Under the pieces are notes generated by a model. The model was not told the DNA's origin, ran no database searches, and saw nothing but the letters and a program-made list of their open reading frames with translations. A program made the translations under genes and the position numbers. Positions 24,502-32,265 of a stretch of 32,265 bases of DNA are shown piece by piece. Position 1 is the stretch's first letter, and each line of letters opens with the position of its first letter. The DNA comes from an uncultured Ulvibacter sp. (GTDB taxonomy: Bacteria; Bacteroidota; Bacteroidia; Flavobacteriales; Flavobacteriaceae), in the NCBI GenBank assembly GCA_938041335.1, contig CALIAF010000019.1, positions 1 to 32,265 on the forward strand. Reading direction: 5' to 3'.

Positions 24502-25133
24502 AAAAGCTAATCACAATTATATTGCTATTATTTACTGTAGTAGCCTGTAAAGAAGAGAACAATCCTTTCAATAAACTTAAAGAAGCGACTGATAAAGTAA
24601 AAGAAGCAAAACAAGAATTTGGAAATATAAACGAAATCGTAAAAGGGGCAGAAGACTTGCAAGAAAATGTGGAGAAACTAGCGAAGATGACGCCTATGAC
24701 TAAAGAAGCAATGAAATCATGGATGCCTGAATCAATTGGAAGTTTAGAACGCACTAAGTATGATATCGGTAAACAAATGGGTATTGCCAATATAAGTACC
24801 TTGAGTATGGAGTTTAAAGGAGAGGATAGTAAAAGGATTAGATTAAATATTACTGATGGGGCTGGTAATGGGGCTTCTGTTATATCAATGTTTATCATGA
24901 TGAAAAATGCTGATGTGGACAGCGAAAGCGAAACAGGGTATGAGCGAACAGAAACGTTCGGGAATCAGAAAGTTTTAATAAAGTATTCGAATCCAAAATA
25001 CAATAACAGTTCAAAATTCAGCTATTTAGTAAACGATAGATTATTTGTAGAAGCAACAGGTTTTGCTATGGAACCAGAAGAGCTATGGGAGTACCTTGAA
25101 AAACTGGAGATCGAAGAACTGCTTTCCAATTAA
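24498..25133 (+). CDS. Lipoprotein with coiled coil and a domain shared with the preceding gene
   Basis: The 211-aa protein has a lipoprotein signal (MKKLITIILLLFTVVACKEE, anchor Cys17). Residues about 25-70 are rich in Lys, Glu and Ala with heptad-like spacing (FNKLKEATDKVKEAKQEFGN) and probably form a coiled coil. The remaining ~140 residues are the domain shared with the C-terminus of the 400-aa protein and end in PEELWEYLEKLEIEELL. Its start overlaps the previous stop by 4 bases. It is the last plus-strand gene of the envelope locus; no strong terminator was seen in the 246 bases after it. Confidence 0.78.
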   Translation: MKKLITIILLLFTVVACKEENNPFNKLKEATDKVKEAKQEFGNINEIVKGAEDLQENVEKLAKMTPMTKEAMKSWMPESIGSLERTKYDIGKQMGIANISTLSMEFKGEDSKRIRLNITDGAGNGASVISMFIMMKNADVDSESETGYERTETFGNQKVLIKYSNPKYNNSSKFSYLVNDRLFVEATGFAMEPEELWEYLEKLEIEELLSN

Positions 25134-25379
25134 TTCCTTGTTTTTAGAACGTTTCTTTCCTTTCCTCAATTGGTTGTAAACTGCTATATTTCTCTGTGTA
25201 TTTCTTTTTACTAATAGAAGATCAACATTAAAAATCTGAAATAATTATAAAGGAAGCTTGGATTAAAAAGAATATTTATTTAAGTTTAATTAATAAAGAA
25301 TTACATCATTTGTGCTTATTTAGTTCATAAATTGCAAAGCGGTGTACCACTTTAAATTAGTAAGGTAAAATATTGAAAA

Positions 25380-25670
25380 TCAGACGGGTATAGTCCTTGT
25401 TGTAGGACTGTCATCCCTAAGTGGATGATCTTTCCAAAACTCTTCCATGAACAAAGTGGCTCCTCCTGGACCACCCATTAAATATACAATTGGCATTTTT
25501 AACGAATCTGGTTCTTTGGCTTTTAAAACTTTGTAGACTAAGTTGAGGGTTCGAGAATTAGGATTTTCTCTATTTTCTGGTACTTGTAGTATTCCATCTA
25601 TTGTTTCATAAACTGGCTCAGAACAATTGCAAAGTAAAAGAGAGAAAATTATTAGAGTCCATTTACGCAT
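25380..25670 (-). pseudogene. Truncated alpha/beta-hydrolase (S33-type) lipoprotein remnant
   Basis: The 96-aa frame starts with a lipoprotein signal (MRKWTLIIFSLLLCNCSEP) and continues ILQVPENRENPNSRTLNLVY and PIVYLMGGPGGAT. This is the N-terminal strand and the GGPGG oxyanion-hole motif of TAP-like or proline-iminopeptidase-like hydrolases. Such proteins are several hundred residues long, with the nucleophile Ser, Asp and His further on; here the frame stops shortly after HPLRDD. A shifted frame reads TVLQQG near the break, loosely like the VLxQRG stretch expected next, but the sequence then decays. I conclude that the 3' part was lost. It lies at the edge of the envelope locus and next to gpsA. 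Confidence 0.75.
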
Positions 25671-25712
25671 AGGTCAGCTATTTAACTGACTCTAAGATAA
25701 GAGAAACTAACG

Positions 25713-26702
25713 TTAATCTAGCTTGTCAGTTAGCTCTTTAAATGTCCGTTTTGCATTTTTGCCCTCGTAAAGAACTTGATAAACAGCGTCAATAATAGGT
25801 GTTTTAACCTTTTTTGAAAATTTAGCTTTTTGTTCAAAGGCACTTTTGGCAGCATAATAACCTTCAGCGACCATCTTCATTTCCATTTGGGCGCTTTTAA
25901 CGGTATAGCCTTTACCAATCATATTGCCGAACATACGGTTACGACTGAATGTTGAATATCCGGTAACTAATAAATCTCCTAGATAGGCAGAATTATTAAT
26001 ATTACGTTTCATTTTGTGTACACGCTTGATGTAGCGTTTCATTTCGCGAATGGCATTACTCATCAATACGCTTTGAAAATTATCTCCGTAGCCCAATCCG
26101 TGATAAATACCTGCTGCTAAAGCATAAATATTTTTAAGCATTGCGGCATATTCGGTACCGATGATATCATCCGATATTTTTGTTTTGATGTAATGGCTAC
26201 TGAGGTTTTTTGCTACTAATGTTGCTTTTTCTTGATCATCGCAGGCGATAGTTAAATATGATAGGCGTTCAAGAGCAACTTCTTCTGCATGACATGGGCC
26301 AGTTATTACTCCAATATTTTCAAAAGGGATGTTGTATTTTTCATGAAAGTGCTCGCCAACAATCAATCCGGTTTCTGGTACAATACCTTTTATGGCTGAA
26401 AAGATGATCTTGGATTGAAAAGAAACAGTTGCCTTTTGTAATTCTCCCTCTAAAAAAGCAGAGGGAATTGCGAAAATGAGAACATCTGCATTTTTTATAA
26501 TTGAGTTTATATCATCTGAGAGCTCAAGTTGTTCCAATTTAAATTCGACTGAAGACAAGTATTTTGGGTTATGCTTCTCTTTTTTAATATAGTCAATAGC
26601 TTCTGAATTGCGCATATACCAGCCCACTTGGGCTTGATTTTCTGCTAACATTTTTACGATGGCTGTAGCCCAACTTCCTCCTCCTAATACTGCAAATTTC
26701 AT
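25713..26702 (-). CDS. gpsA: NAD(P)-dependent glycerol-3-phosphate dehydrogenase
   Basis: The enzyme reduces dihydroxyacetone phosphate to sn-glycerol 3-phosphate in the cytoplasm, supplying the backbone for phospholipid synthesis. The 329-aa length is typical. The N-terminal Rossmann motif is FAVLGGGSWATA (G7-x-G9-x-x-A12). Further family signatures are AIPSAFL, SAIKGI, the GPCHAEEV segment, the AAMLKNIYALAAGI stretch with the conserved catalytic lysine, the NAIREMKRY helix and the LGDLLVTGYSTFSRNRMFG region. It starts at ATG 26702, about 137 bases from the divergent lipoprotein gene. As a housekeeping gene, it marks the return to conserved chromosome to the right of the envelope locus. Confidence 0.95.
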   Translation of the reverse strand: MKFAVLGGGSWATAIVKMLAENQAQVGWYMRNSEAIDYIKKEKHNPKYLSSVEFKLEQLELSDDINSIIKNADVLIFAIPSAFLEGELQKATVSFQSKIIFSAIKGIVPETGLIVGEHFHEKYNIPFENIGVITGPCHAEEVALERLSYLTIACDDQEKATLVAKNLSSHYIKTKISDDIIGTEYAAMLKNIYALAAGIYHGLGYGDNFQSVLMSNAIREMKRYIKRVHKMKRNINNSAYLGDLLVTGYSTFSRNRMFGNMIGKGYTVKSAQMEMKMVAEGYYAAKSAFEQKAKFSKKVKTPIIDAVYQVLYEGKNAKRTFKELTDKLD

Positions 26703-26839
26703 TTCAATAATTATTAAATCGATCTAGCTGGCAAAGCTAAGCTTTTAAAATAGCGAAACCTTAACGTCTGATTATTAGTTATTTAATGATTGTGGCATAG
26801 CATTTGTTTTATGTACTATGAATTTTAATACCATATATT

Positions 26840-27751
26840 ATGAAAGCAAAACTACTCTTCGGATTAATCCTTATCGGAACATTGATGACCTCATGTTACA
26901 CAGAGTCTATCATTCAAGACGAATACATAGAAGAATCTGCTTTTAATACAGATCAGGTTTTACAATCATATGATTTATGGTATGTAGATATTAATGCTAC
27001 AATAGGAAATGGTGAAGTGCCTTTTTTACAAAGAGCTTTTACAGTATCATTTATTGATGGTGTTGTTTTTGCAAATAATAATTTGGCAGGTATTGGTAAA
27101 ACAGGAAATGGTTTTGGTATTGATGTGGGTAACTACGGCACCCTGAATGGCACAGTAGAAATTAACCATGATGTTGATGGGCTTTGGTTATTAGACATAT
27201 TCGCTGTAAACGATAATACTATTGAAGTGAAAGATCCACGTTCAGGAACTTCTTATTTTTTAAATGGGTATCAGACCAGCAATTTTGATTATGATTTTGT
27301 CTTTTATGATAATATCAAATATTTCATGCAAGAATATGATGCTTGGGAAAAAGTATATACAAGTGAAGAAGGAGCCCTAAATGATTTTGACGACGAGAAC
27401 TTTTTACAATTTAACCCCAATTTTTTTCGATCGTCGATTGATGCTAACGGAACTTCGACTGCAAACTTGCAATGGGATTTTGAAGGAGATTATCAGTTGT
27501 ATGACGTAGAAAACGATGAAACGCTTAAAACTTTAACACTTGCTTACGATACTATGGGCAATGATTACTTCGAGCTTTACGTTATTAATGATAGTACCAT
27601 TGAGCTGTATCATCCTTCTAGCGAAACTGTATATGAGTTTAAAGGGAAAGGATATCAGCAGTACTTAAAATCGGGCAAAGGTTCGGTTGAAAAGAAAAGA
27701 ACAAAAACTTCGAACCCAATTATGAAGGTAAAACGAAGCAGAAAGAAATAA
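26840..27751 (+). CDS. Lipoprotein of unknown function, two similar halves
   Basis: The 303-aa protein has a lipoprotein signal (MKAKLLFGLILIGTLMTSCY, anchor Cys19). Two halves share a plan. The first (about 40-150) has YDLWYVDINATIGNGEVPF, GLWLLDIFAVNDNTIEVKDP and SGTSYFLNGY. The second (about 165-275) has YDAWEKVYTSEEG, YFELYVINDSTIELYHPSSE and VYEFKGKGY. This suggests a duplicated lipocalin-like or beta-sandwich domain. The C-terminus is very basic (KKRTKTSNPIMKVKRSRKK). I recognise no catalytic site. It stands alone between gpsA (divergent) and the convergent AraC-type regulator, and ends in the terminator at 27780. Confidence 0.7.
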   Translation: MKAKLLFGLILIGTLMTSCYTESIIQDEYIEESAFNTDQVLQSYDLWYVDINATIGNGEVPFLQRAFTVSFIDGVVFANNNLAGIGKTGNGFGIDVGNYGTLNGTVEINHDVDGLWLLDIFAVNDNTIEVKDPRSGTSYFLNGYQTSNFDYDFVFYDNIKYFMQEYDAWEKVYTSEEGALNDFDDENFLQFNPNFFRSSIDANGTSTANLQWDFEGDYQLYDVENDETLKTLTLAYDTMGNDYFELYVINDSTIELYHPSSETVYEFKGKGYQQYLKSGKGSVEKKRTKTSNPIMKVKRSRKK

Positions 27752-27779
27752 CGATTTTTTGGTTGGTTATTTAGTTAAG

Positions 27780-27812
27780 AAACCCCTTGAGCATTAGATC
27801 AAGGGGTTTTTT
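27780..27812 (+). terminator. Terminator between convergent genes, overlapping the AraC-type coding end
   Basis: A perfect 11-bp stem is formed by AAACCCCTTGA (27780-27790) and TCAAGGGGTTT (27799-27809), with an 8-base loop and T residues to 27812. The stop codon of the convergent AraC-type gene lies in the loop (27794-27796), so the right arm is also coding sequence. Confidence 0.88.
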
Positions 27813-28672
27813 GTTGTTCCTTTTTTTGTATGAATATGACGTTTTTTAAATTCAGAAGGATTCTCGGCTGTAATTTTTTTAAATGTTCTATTGAAATATG
27901 ACAGACTTTCAAAACCGCATTCAAAACAAGTTTCACTTATATTCTTTCCGCTAAGCAATAATCGCTTTGCTTGACTAATGCGGTATTGATTTAGAAAGCT
28001 AACAAAGGTACTGCCAGTAGCTTTTTTAAAATAGCGACAGAAAGCAGGCTTAGTCAAATTACATAAAGTGGCAACTTGATCAACGGTTATCTTATTTTGA
28101 TATTGTTCATCTACAAGAGCATATATTTCACGAATTCTGTTTTGTTCCTTTTCACTAAAACGATTAATATAAGGTTGCTTATGAAGTAATTCAAACTCCT
28201 TACTTTGAGCTAGTTTTTTTAAAATGTGCATAGAATGCATAAAAGAATCGAAAGGAGAGAGCAGATGCAATTCTTTCAGTAGAGCTCCGATTTCTTTTTT
28301 TGTATTTCCCGTAAATGCCAATCCATACCTTGATAGTTCAAGCAGTCTTTCTAAACTTTTTAACTCTGGATATTCACCTATGAAATCTTCTTTAAAAGAG
28401 GGTTTAATATGGAGGACTTCTTTACGATATGTTGTAGTTACACCATGGTCAAAATTGAGGTGTGGAATATTCGATCCGATAAGGACCAAGTCGCTATCTG
28501 TAAATTGAGAAATATGATCACCTACATGTCGTGTTGCAGTAGCACCTTCAATATAAACCAATTCAAATTCTGGATGAAAATGCCAATAAAAAAGATGATT
28601 TAATTTTGGGTCATGTAATAACCTAAAGGGACTCTTGGACTCTGGAGCGATACTTTCTAATTGAATCTTCAT
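27794..28672 (-). CDS. AraC-family transcriptional regulator with N-terminal cupin domain
   Basis: Residues about 15-110 match an effector-binding cupin (FYWHFHPEFELVYIEG, HVGDHISQFTDSDLVLIGSN, PH). The last ~100 residues form the two helix-turn-helix AraC domain: ITVDQVATLCNLTKPAFCRY for the first, then ISETCFECGFESLSYFNRTFKKITAENPSEFKK for the conserved second motif. The 292-aa length is usual. It is divergent from the dioxygenase/symporter/dehydrogenase genes, with 152 bases between the starts, and is their likely regulator. Cupin-type AraC proteins often sense a sugar or related metabolite. A pair of inverted ATTGATC/GATCAAT strings in the gap might be part of an operator, but this is weak. 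Confidence 0.9.
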   Translation of the reverse strand: MKIQLESIAPESKSPFRLLHDPKLNHLFYWHFHPEFELVYIEGATATRHVGDHISQFTDSDLVLIGSNIPHLNFDHGVTTTYRKEVLHIKPSFKEDFIGEYPELKSLERLLELSRYGLAFTGNTKKEIGALLKELHLLSPFDSFMHSMHILKKLAQSKEFELLHKQPYINRFSEKEQNRIREIYALVDEQYQNKITVDQVATLCNLTKPAFCRYFKKATGSTFVSFLNQYRISQAKRLLLSGKNISETCFECGFESLSYFNRTFKKITAENPSEFKKRHIHTKKGTTKNPLI

Positions 28673-28824
28673 ATCTACATAATGGACTAAATTGATCTAA
28701 ATTATTAATTTATTCTTTAATAATGTTAATATAGTTCAAATAATGATCAATATCAAGGTAGAAGTGGTTTGAAAGGATGGGTAGTTTTACAACATCAATA
28801 AAAGTTTAATTTAAATTTTTTAAG

Positions 28825-29799
28825 ATGAAACAAAATCAGAGTAAAATAGAAATGGCGAATAAGGCCCATGAAGAAATTCCGGGAAATCCGTCCACGGCAA
28901 CAAGTAGTAAAGTGAAATTGAATGACCGTTCTAATGGAAAATCATTACGAGTTTTAAGCGAAGATGATTGGGCGTTTTGGAAGCATAATGGATACATTGT
29001 AATTAAAAATGCTATACCTAAAGAACAAGCAAAAACAACTGCCGATTTCATTTGGGAGTTTGATGAAAAAGATCCTGATGATTCTGAAACTTGGTACGCT
29101 CCCCCTAGGGCTGAAATGCAAATGAAAGAACTAACTGGAACGGGAATGGTTGAGGTTTATAATAATCAACTGTTATGGAATAACAGACAAATGGAACGTG
29201 TATATAATGCTTTTGTTGATGTATGGGGCACAGAAAAATTATGGGTAACAATCGATAGAGCGAACTTGAATTTTCCTTTAAAACCTGGGGTGGATAAAAA
29301 GGGCTTCATTCATTGGGATTATGACCCAGAAACCAAACCTCAAAATGTTCAAGGCGTTCTTGCATTAGCAGATCAAACTGACGAAAATATGGGAGGCTTT
29401 CAATGTATTCCATGGCTATATCGAAATTATGATTCGTGGAAATTGTCACAGCCAGAAGATCGTGATCGCTTTCAGCCTGATATTTCAGAGCTAGGAGATA
29501 AGATTGTAAAGGTTAAAATGGAAGCTGGTGATTTACTCATTTTTAATAGTACAGAACCTCATGGCATACGACCGAATAAATCAAAGGATAATGTCCGTAT
29601 CGCCCAATATCTTTCTATGATGCCAGCAGAAGAAGACAACGAGGAATTAAGAAACTGGCGTATCAATTCTTGGAAAAATAGAGTAGCACCTGAAGGTTAT
29701 GCTTTTCCTGGCGACCCTAGAAACTGGGAACAAACGAAATACGAAACAGCCGAATTAACTGATTTAGGAAAAAAATTATTAGGATTAAACGACTGGTAA
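28825..29799 (+). CDS. Phytanoyl-CoA dioxygenase (PhyH)-like Fe(II)/2-oxoglutarate oxygenase
   Basis: Members of this family hydroxylate small substrates, using Fe(II), O2 and 2-oxoglutarate. The 324-aa protein has the PhyH opening DWAFWKHNGYIVIKNAIPKE (residues 48-67). The metal ligands H163 and D165 are in GFIHWDYD, and the second histidine H246 is in TEPHGIRPN. A downstream R258 (NVRIAQY) is suited to bind 2-oxoglutarate. The spacing of the facial triad is normal, so the enzyme is probably active. The start at 28825 is used; an in-frame ATG at 28852 would shorten a poorly conserved N-terminus. It is the first gene of a likely operon with the symporter (27 bases downstream) and the dehydrogenase, opposite the AraC-type gene. 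The substrate cannot be read from sequence. Confidence 0.85.
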   Translation: MKQNQSKIEMANKAHEEIPGNPSTATSSKVKLNDRSNGKSLRVLSEDDWAFWKHNGYIVIKNAIPKEQAKTTADFIWEFDEKDPDDSETWYAPPRAEMQMKELTGTGMVEVYNNQLLWNNRQMERVYNAFVDVWGTEKLWVTIDRANLNFPLKPGVDKKGFIHWDYDPETKPQNVQGVLALADQTDENMGGFQCIPWLYRNYDSWKLSQPEDRDRFQPDISELGDKIVKVKMEAGDLLIFNSTEPHGIRPNKSKDNVRIAQYLSMMPAEEDNEELRNWRINSWKNRVAPEGYAFPGDPRNWEQTKYETAELTDLGKKLLGLNDW

Positions 29800-29826
29800 T
29801 CTTTCATTAAAATAATACATCAGACT

Positions 29827-31506
29827 ATGCTATCAAGCTTGAGTTTCTTAGATATTGCGATAATTCTTATCTATTTTGGAGTTATATTATGGATTGCCCA
29901 ATGGGCGTCAAAAACCAAATCAGAATCTGGAAGTGCGGTTGATTATTTTTTAGCAGGTAAAAATTCGGGATGGTTGGTTATAGGAGCCTCGCTTTTTGCT
30001 TCAAATATTGGTTCAGAGATTATTTTAGGAGTTTCAGGAGCTGGTGCACGAGGTAATATGCCCATGGCGAATTTTGAGATTATTGCATCTCTGGTTTTGA
30101 TACTCTTAGGATGGGTATTTGTACCTTTTTATCTTCGAACAGGAGTGTATACCATGCCTGAGTTTCTTGAAAAAAGATATTCTAAGGCTTGTCGAAGTTA
30201 TCTTTCAGTAATTTCTATTTTGGCTTATGTGATCACAAAAATTTCGCTGATAATATTTGCAGGTGCTTTGGTTTTTGAAACTATCGGAATCCCTTTTTGG
30301 ACCGGCGCTATAATCACAGTTGTTGCTACAGGATTTTATACTGTATTAGGAGGGCTAAAGGCCGTAATCTATACAGACATGGTACAAGCCTTTATTTTGT
30401 TATTAGGCACCATTGCTGTAACCGTATTCGGTTTGTATGCATTAGGCGGATGGGAACATATGATTGATGTAATCACAAATGCTTCTTCTCAAGAGGGTAA
30501 TCCACCAAGGGAACAATTTTTTAATCTTTGGAGGCCAATTGCAGATACCGAATACCCATGGACAGGAATGCTATTCGGTGCTCCTATCTTAGGAGTTTGG
30601 TATTGGTGTACTGATCAATATATAGTACAACGAACGCTTTCTGCAAAAGATGTAAATAATGCTAGAAAAGGAGCTTTGTTTGCAGGGTATTTGAAATTAC
30701 TTCCTGTATTTATCTTTTTCATTCCTGGTGTAATTGCTTATGCGTTATTACAGGAAGGCGTAATTGATTTTTCAATGGACGATGCTGATCAAGCTCTTCC
30801 TGCAATGATTAATGGGATTTTACCATCTGGTCTAAAAGGTTTGGCGATAGCAGGACTTTTGGCAGCATTAATGAGTTCACTTTCTTCTGCGTTTAATTCG
30901 AGTTCCACTTTATTGACCATTGATTTTTATCAAAAGTATAAGCCTAAGGCTAAGCAAAAAGATTTGGTACGCTTTGGTCGTATTGCTACTGTAGTATTGG
31001 TTATTGTAAGTCTTGGTTGGATTCCTTTTATGAAATCATTAATGGGAGGCGGTATTTTTCATTATTTACAAAGTGTACAAGCTTATATCTCACCACCAAT
31101 TGCTGCTGTTTTTCTCTTCGGATTATTTTATAAATGGATAAACGCTAAAGGAGCCATAGTGTCTTTATGGGTAGGATTTGCAATTGGAGTTTTTAGATTA
31201 GTAGCTGAATTTTTAAGTAATGAAGGAACTATTCAGGTAAGTGAAGACTCTTTTTTGGGCCTATTCTTAGGAATTAATTTCTTACACTTTGCGTTGTTCT
31301 TGTTCCTTTTTTGCGCCGTGATACTAATGGTTGTAAGTAAAATGAGTGAACCGCAACCCGCTGCAATGTTAGAGCTAGTTACATTTCAAAGGCGTTCAGA
31401 ACGACCTAAAACGAAATGGTCTTCTGATGCAACTTTAACTGTGATTTTGATAGGTCTCGTACTTGTCTTGTGGTGGTTGTTTAGTACATGGGGAATCGCG
31501 AATTAG
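29827..31506 (+). CDS. Sodium:solute symporter, SSS (SGLT-like) family
   Basis: The 559-aa inner-membrane protein has about 14 hydrophobic helices, the usual number and length for the family. Family signatures are DYFLAGKNSGWLVIGASLFA near the N-terminus, then ASNIGSEIILGVSGAGARG, TMPEFLEKRY, YTVLGGLKAVIYTDMVQAF, and WYWCTDQYIVQRTLSAKD in the centre. The last is typical of the SGLT branch, to which the bacterial sugar symporter vSGLT belongs, so a sugar or polyol-like substrate is a reasonable guess. A late cytoplasmic stretch (AMLELVTFQRRSERPKTKW) precedes the final helix. It lies between the PhyH-like oxygenase and the dehydrogenase, so it probably imports the compound that these enzymes act on. 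Confidence 0.9.
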   Translation: MLSSLSFLDIAIILIYFGVILWIAQWASKTKSESGSAVDYFLAGKNSGWLVIGASLFASNIGSEIILGVSGAGARGNMPMANFEIIASLVLILLGWVFVPFYLRTGVYTMPEFLEKRYSKACRSYLSVISILAYVITKISLIIFAGALVFETIGIPFWTGAIITVVATGFYTVLGGLKAVIYTDMVQAFILLLGTIAVTVFGLYALGGWEHMIDVITNASSQEGNPPREQFFNLWRPIADTEYPWTGMLFGAPILGVWYWCTDQYIVQRTLSAKDVNNARKGALFAGYLKLLPVFIFFIPGVIAYALLQEGVIDFSMDDADQALPAMINGILPSGLKGLAIAGLLAALMSSLSSAFNSSSTLLTIDFYQKYKPKAKQKDLVRFGRIATVVLVIVSLGWIPFMKSLMGGGIFHYLQSVQAYISPPIAAVFLFGLFYKWINAKGAIVSLWVGFAIGVFRLVAEFLSNEGTIQVSEDSFLGLFLGINFLHFALFLFLFCAVILMVVSKMSEPQPAAMLELVTFQRRSERPKTKWSSDATLTVILIGLVLVLWWLFSTWGIAN

Positions 31507-31522
31507 TATTGAAAGGAAAACA

Positions 31523-32265
31523 ATGGACTTAAAATTACAAGAAAAAAAAGCTTTCATAACCGGTTCTACTGCAGGTATTGGTTACGCAACAGCAAGAGCT
31601 TTAGCAAATGAAGGAGTAAGTATTATTCTTAATGGGAGAACAGAAACTAAACTGCAAGATGCAGTACAGAAATTACAAAGAGAATTTCCCAAAAACAGCA
31701 TTTCAGGAGTCTGTGCTGATTTTAGTAATTCCAAGCAGATAGAAGAACTATTAGATCAACTTCCTAATATTGATATTCTTATCAATAATGTGGGTATCTA
31801 TTCGTCATCATCATTCTTTAAAACCAATGATGCTGATTGGCAGAAGCAGTTTGACGTAAACGTAATGAGTGGAGTTCGTTTATCGAAGAAGATATTACCA
31901 AAAATGCTGACTAATAATTGGGGACGTATTTTATTTATCTCAAGTGAATGCGCCACTTTGGTGCCTACTGACTTGATTCCGTATAGTATGACCAAGGCTG
32001 CAATTTTGGCTGTATCTAGAGGTTTGGCTCAACTGACTAAAGGAACTGATGTAACTGTAAACACTATAATTCCTGGCTCTACATTATCTGAAGGAGCTGA
32101 GCAATTTTTAGAAAACGCTGCTCAAAAAGAAGGCAAAACCAAAGCTGAAGTTGAATCTAATTTTTTTACGGAAGTAAGAACCTCCTCCTTATTACAACGA
32201 TTTGCTAAGGTTGATGAAATTGCTAGTACAATCACTTATCTAGCAAGTCCACTTTCTTCTGCAAC
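31523..32265 (+). CDS. Short-chain dehydrogenase/reductase (partial, C-terminus beyond window)
   Basis: The frame starts with ATG at 31523, 16 bases after the symporter stop, and is still open at the window end after 247 residues. The classical SDR motifs are present: the dinucleotide-binding ITGSTAGIG (T13-G14-x-x-x-G18-I19-G20), INNVG (about residue 88), the catalytic serine in FISSECA (about 141) and the catalytic YSMTK with Y154 and K158. The last visible part (IPGSTLSEGAEQF, then ASTITYLASPLSS) is the normal end region of a ~265-aa SDR, so only a short piece is missing. It would catalyse an NAD(P)-dependent oxidation or reduction of a hydroxy or keto group in the same pathway as the PhyH-like enzyme. 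Confidence 0.92.
   Translation, partial: MDLKLQEKKAFITGSTAGIGYATARALANEGVSIILNGRTETKLQDAVQKLQREFPKNSISGVCADFSNSKQIEELLDQLPNIDILINNVGIYSSSSFFKTNDADWQKQFDVNVMSGVRLSKKILPKMLTNNWGRILFISSECATLVPTDLIPYSMTKAAILAVSRGLAQLTKGTDVTVNTIIPGSTLSEGAEQFLENAAQKEGKTKAEVESNFFTEVRTSSLLQRFAKVDEIASTITYLASPLSSA

Noticed and set aside
28689-28755. Defined AraC operator in the divergent gap
   Set aside because: ATTGATC/GATCAAT inverted strings are present, but the region is very AT-rich, and no paired direct repeats of operator size could be fixed.

Overview
The window looks like chromosomal DNA of a member of the Bacteroidota, most likely the family Flavobacteriaceae. This rests on the AT-rich sequence, weak Shine-Dalgarno sites, the abundance of short-signal lipoproteins and secreted beta-rich proteins, a Bacteroidota-style ECF sigma factor followed by a one-TM partner, and a DUF1566/Lcl-type domain at the end of a surface protein. 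No tRNA, rRNA, CRISPR array, transposase or phage gene was seen.

Positions 1-25133 form a cell-envelope locus that I do not recognise as a described system. It opens on the minus strand with an ECF sigma factor (429-974) and a probable anti-sigma protein (1-425, cut by the window edge). Divergent from these are plus-strand genes that nearly all encode exported proteins: a DUF4412-like protein, a protein with two beta-barrel-like repeats, a frameshifted secreted gene, a 1023-aa probable Tat lipoprotein with a degenerate transglutaminase-like domain and a VWA domain, a small secreted protein and a DUF4870 membrane protein. A four-gene run follows: a nine-repeat Big-1-like lipoprotein, an outer-membrane beta-barrel, a 1748-aa secreted protein and an FN3 protein. 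The locus ends with five small lipoproteins, three of them linked by shared domains.

The main finding is the control layer. Six intergenic sites carry the same 9-mer TGTTAACAT followed, after exactly 16 bases every time, by ACTAA (ACAAA in one). They sit at 1029, 3030, 7122, 7946, 8567 and 22049, each just upstream of a gene or operon of the locus. This is what promoters of one ECF sigma factor look like, and the sigma gene at the edge of the locus is the obvious candidate reader. Three of the intergenic regions are also related copies of a terminator-plus-promoter module, so the locus seems built of separately terminated, co-regulated cassettes.

The right part is ordinary chromosome. A truncated alpha/beta-hydrolase lipoprotein remnant (25380-25670, minus) and gpsA (25713-26702, minus) mark the edge. 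A single lipoprotein gene (26840) follows. The last block looks like a small-molecule catabolic cluster: an AraC-type regulator (minus) divergent from a phytanoyl-CoA dioxygenase-like enzyme, an SSS/SGLT-type sodium symporter and a short-chain dehydrogenase that runs off the window end.
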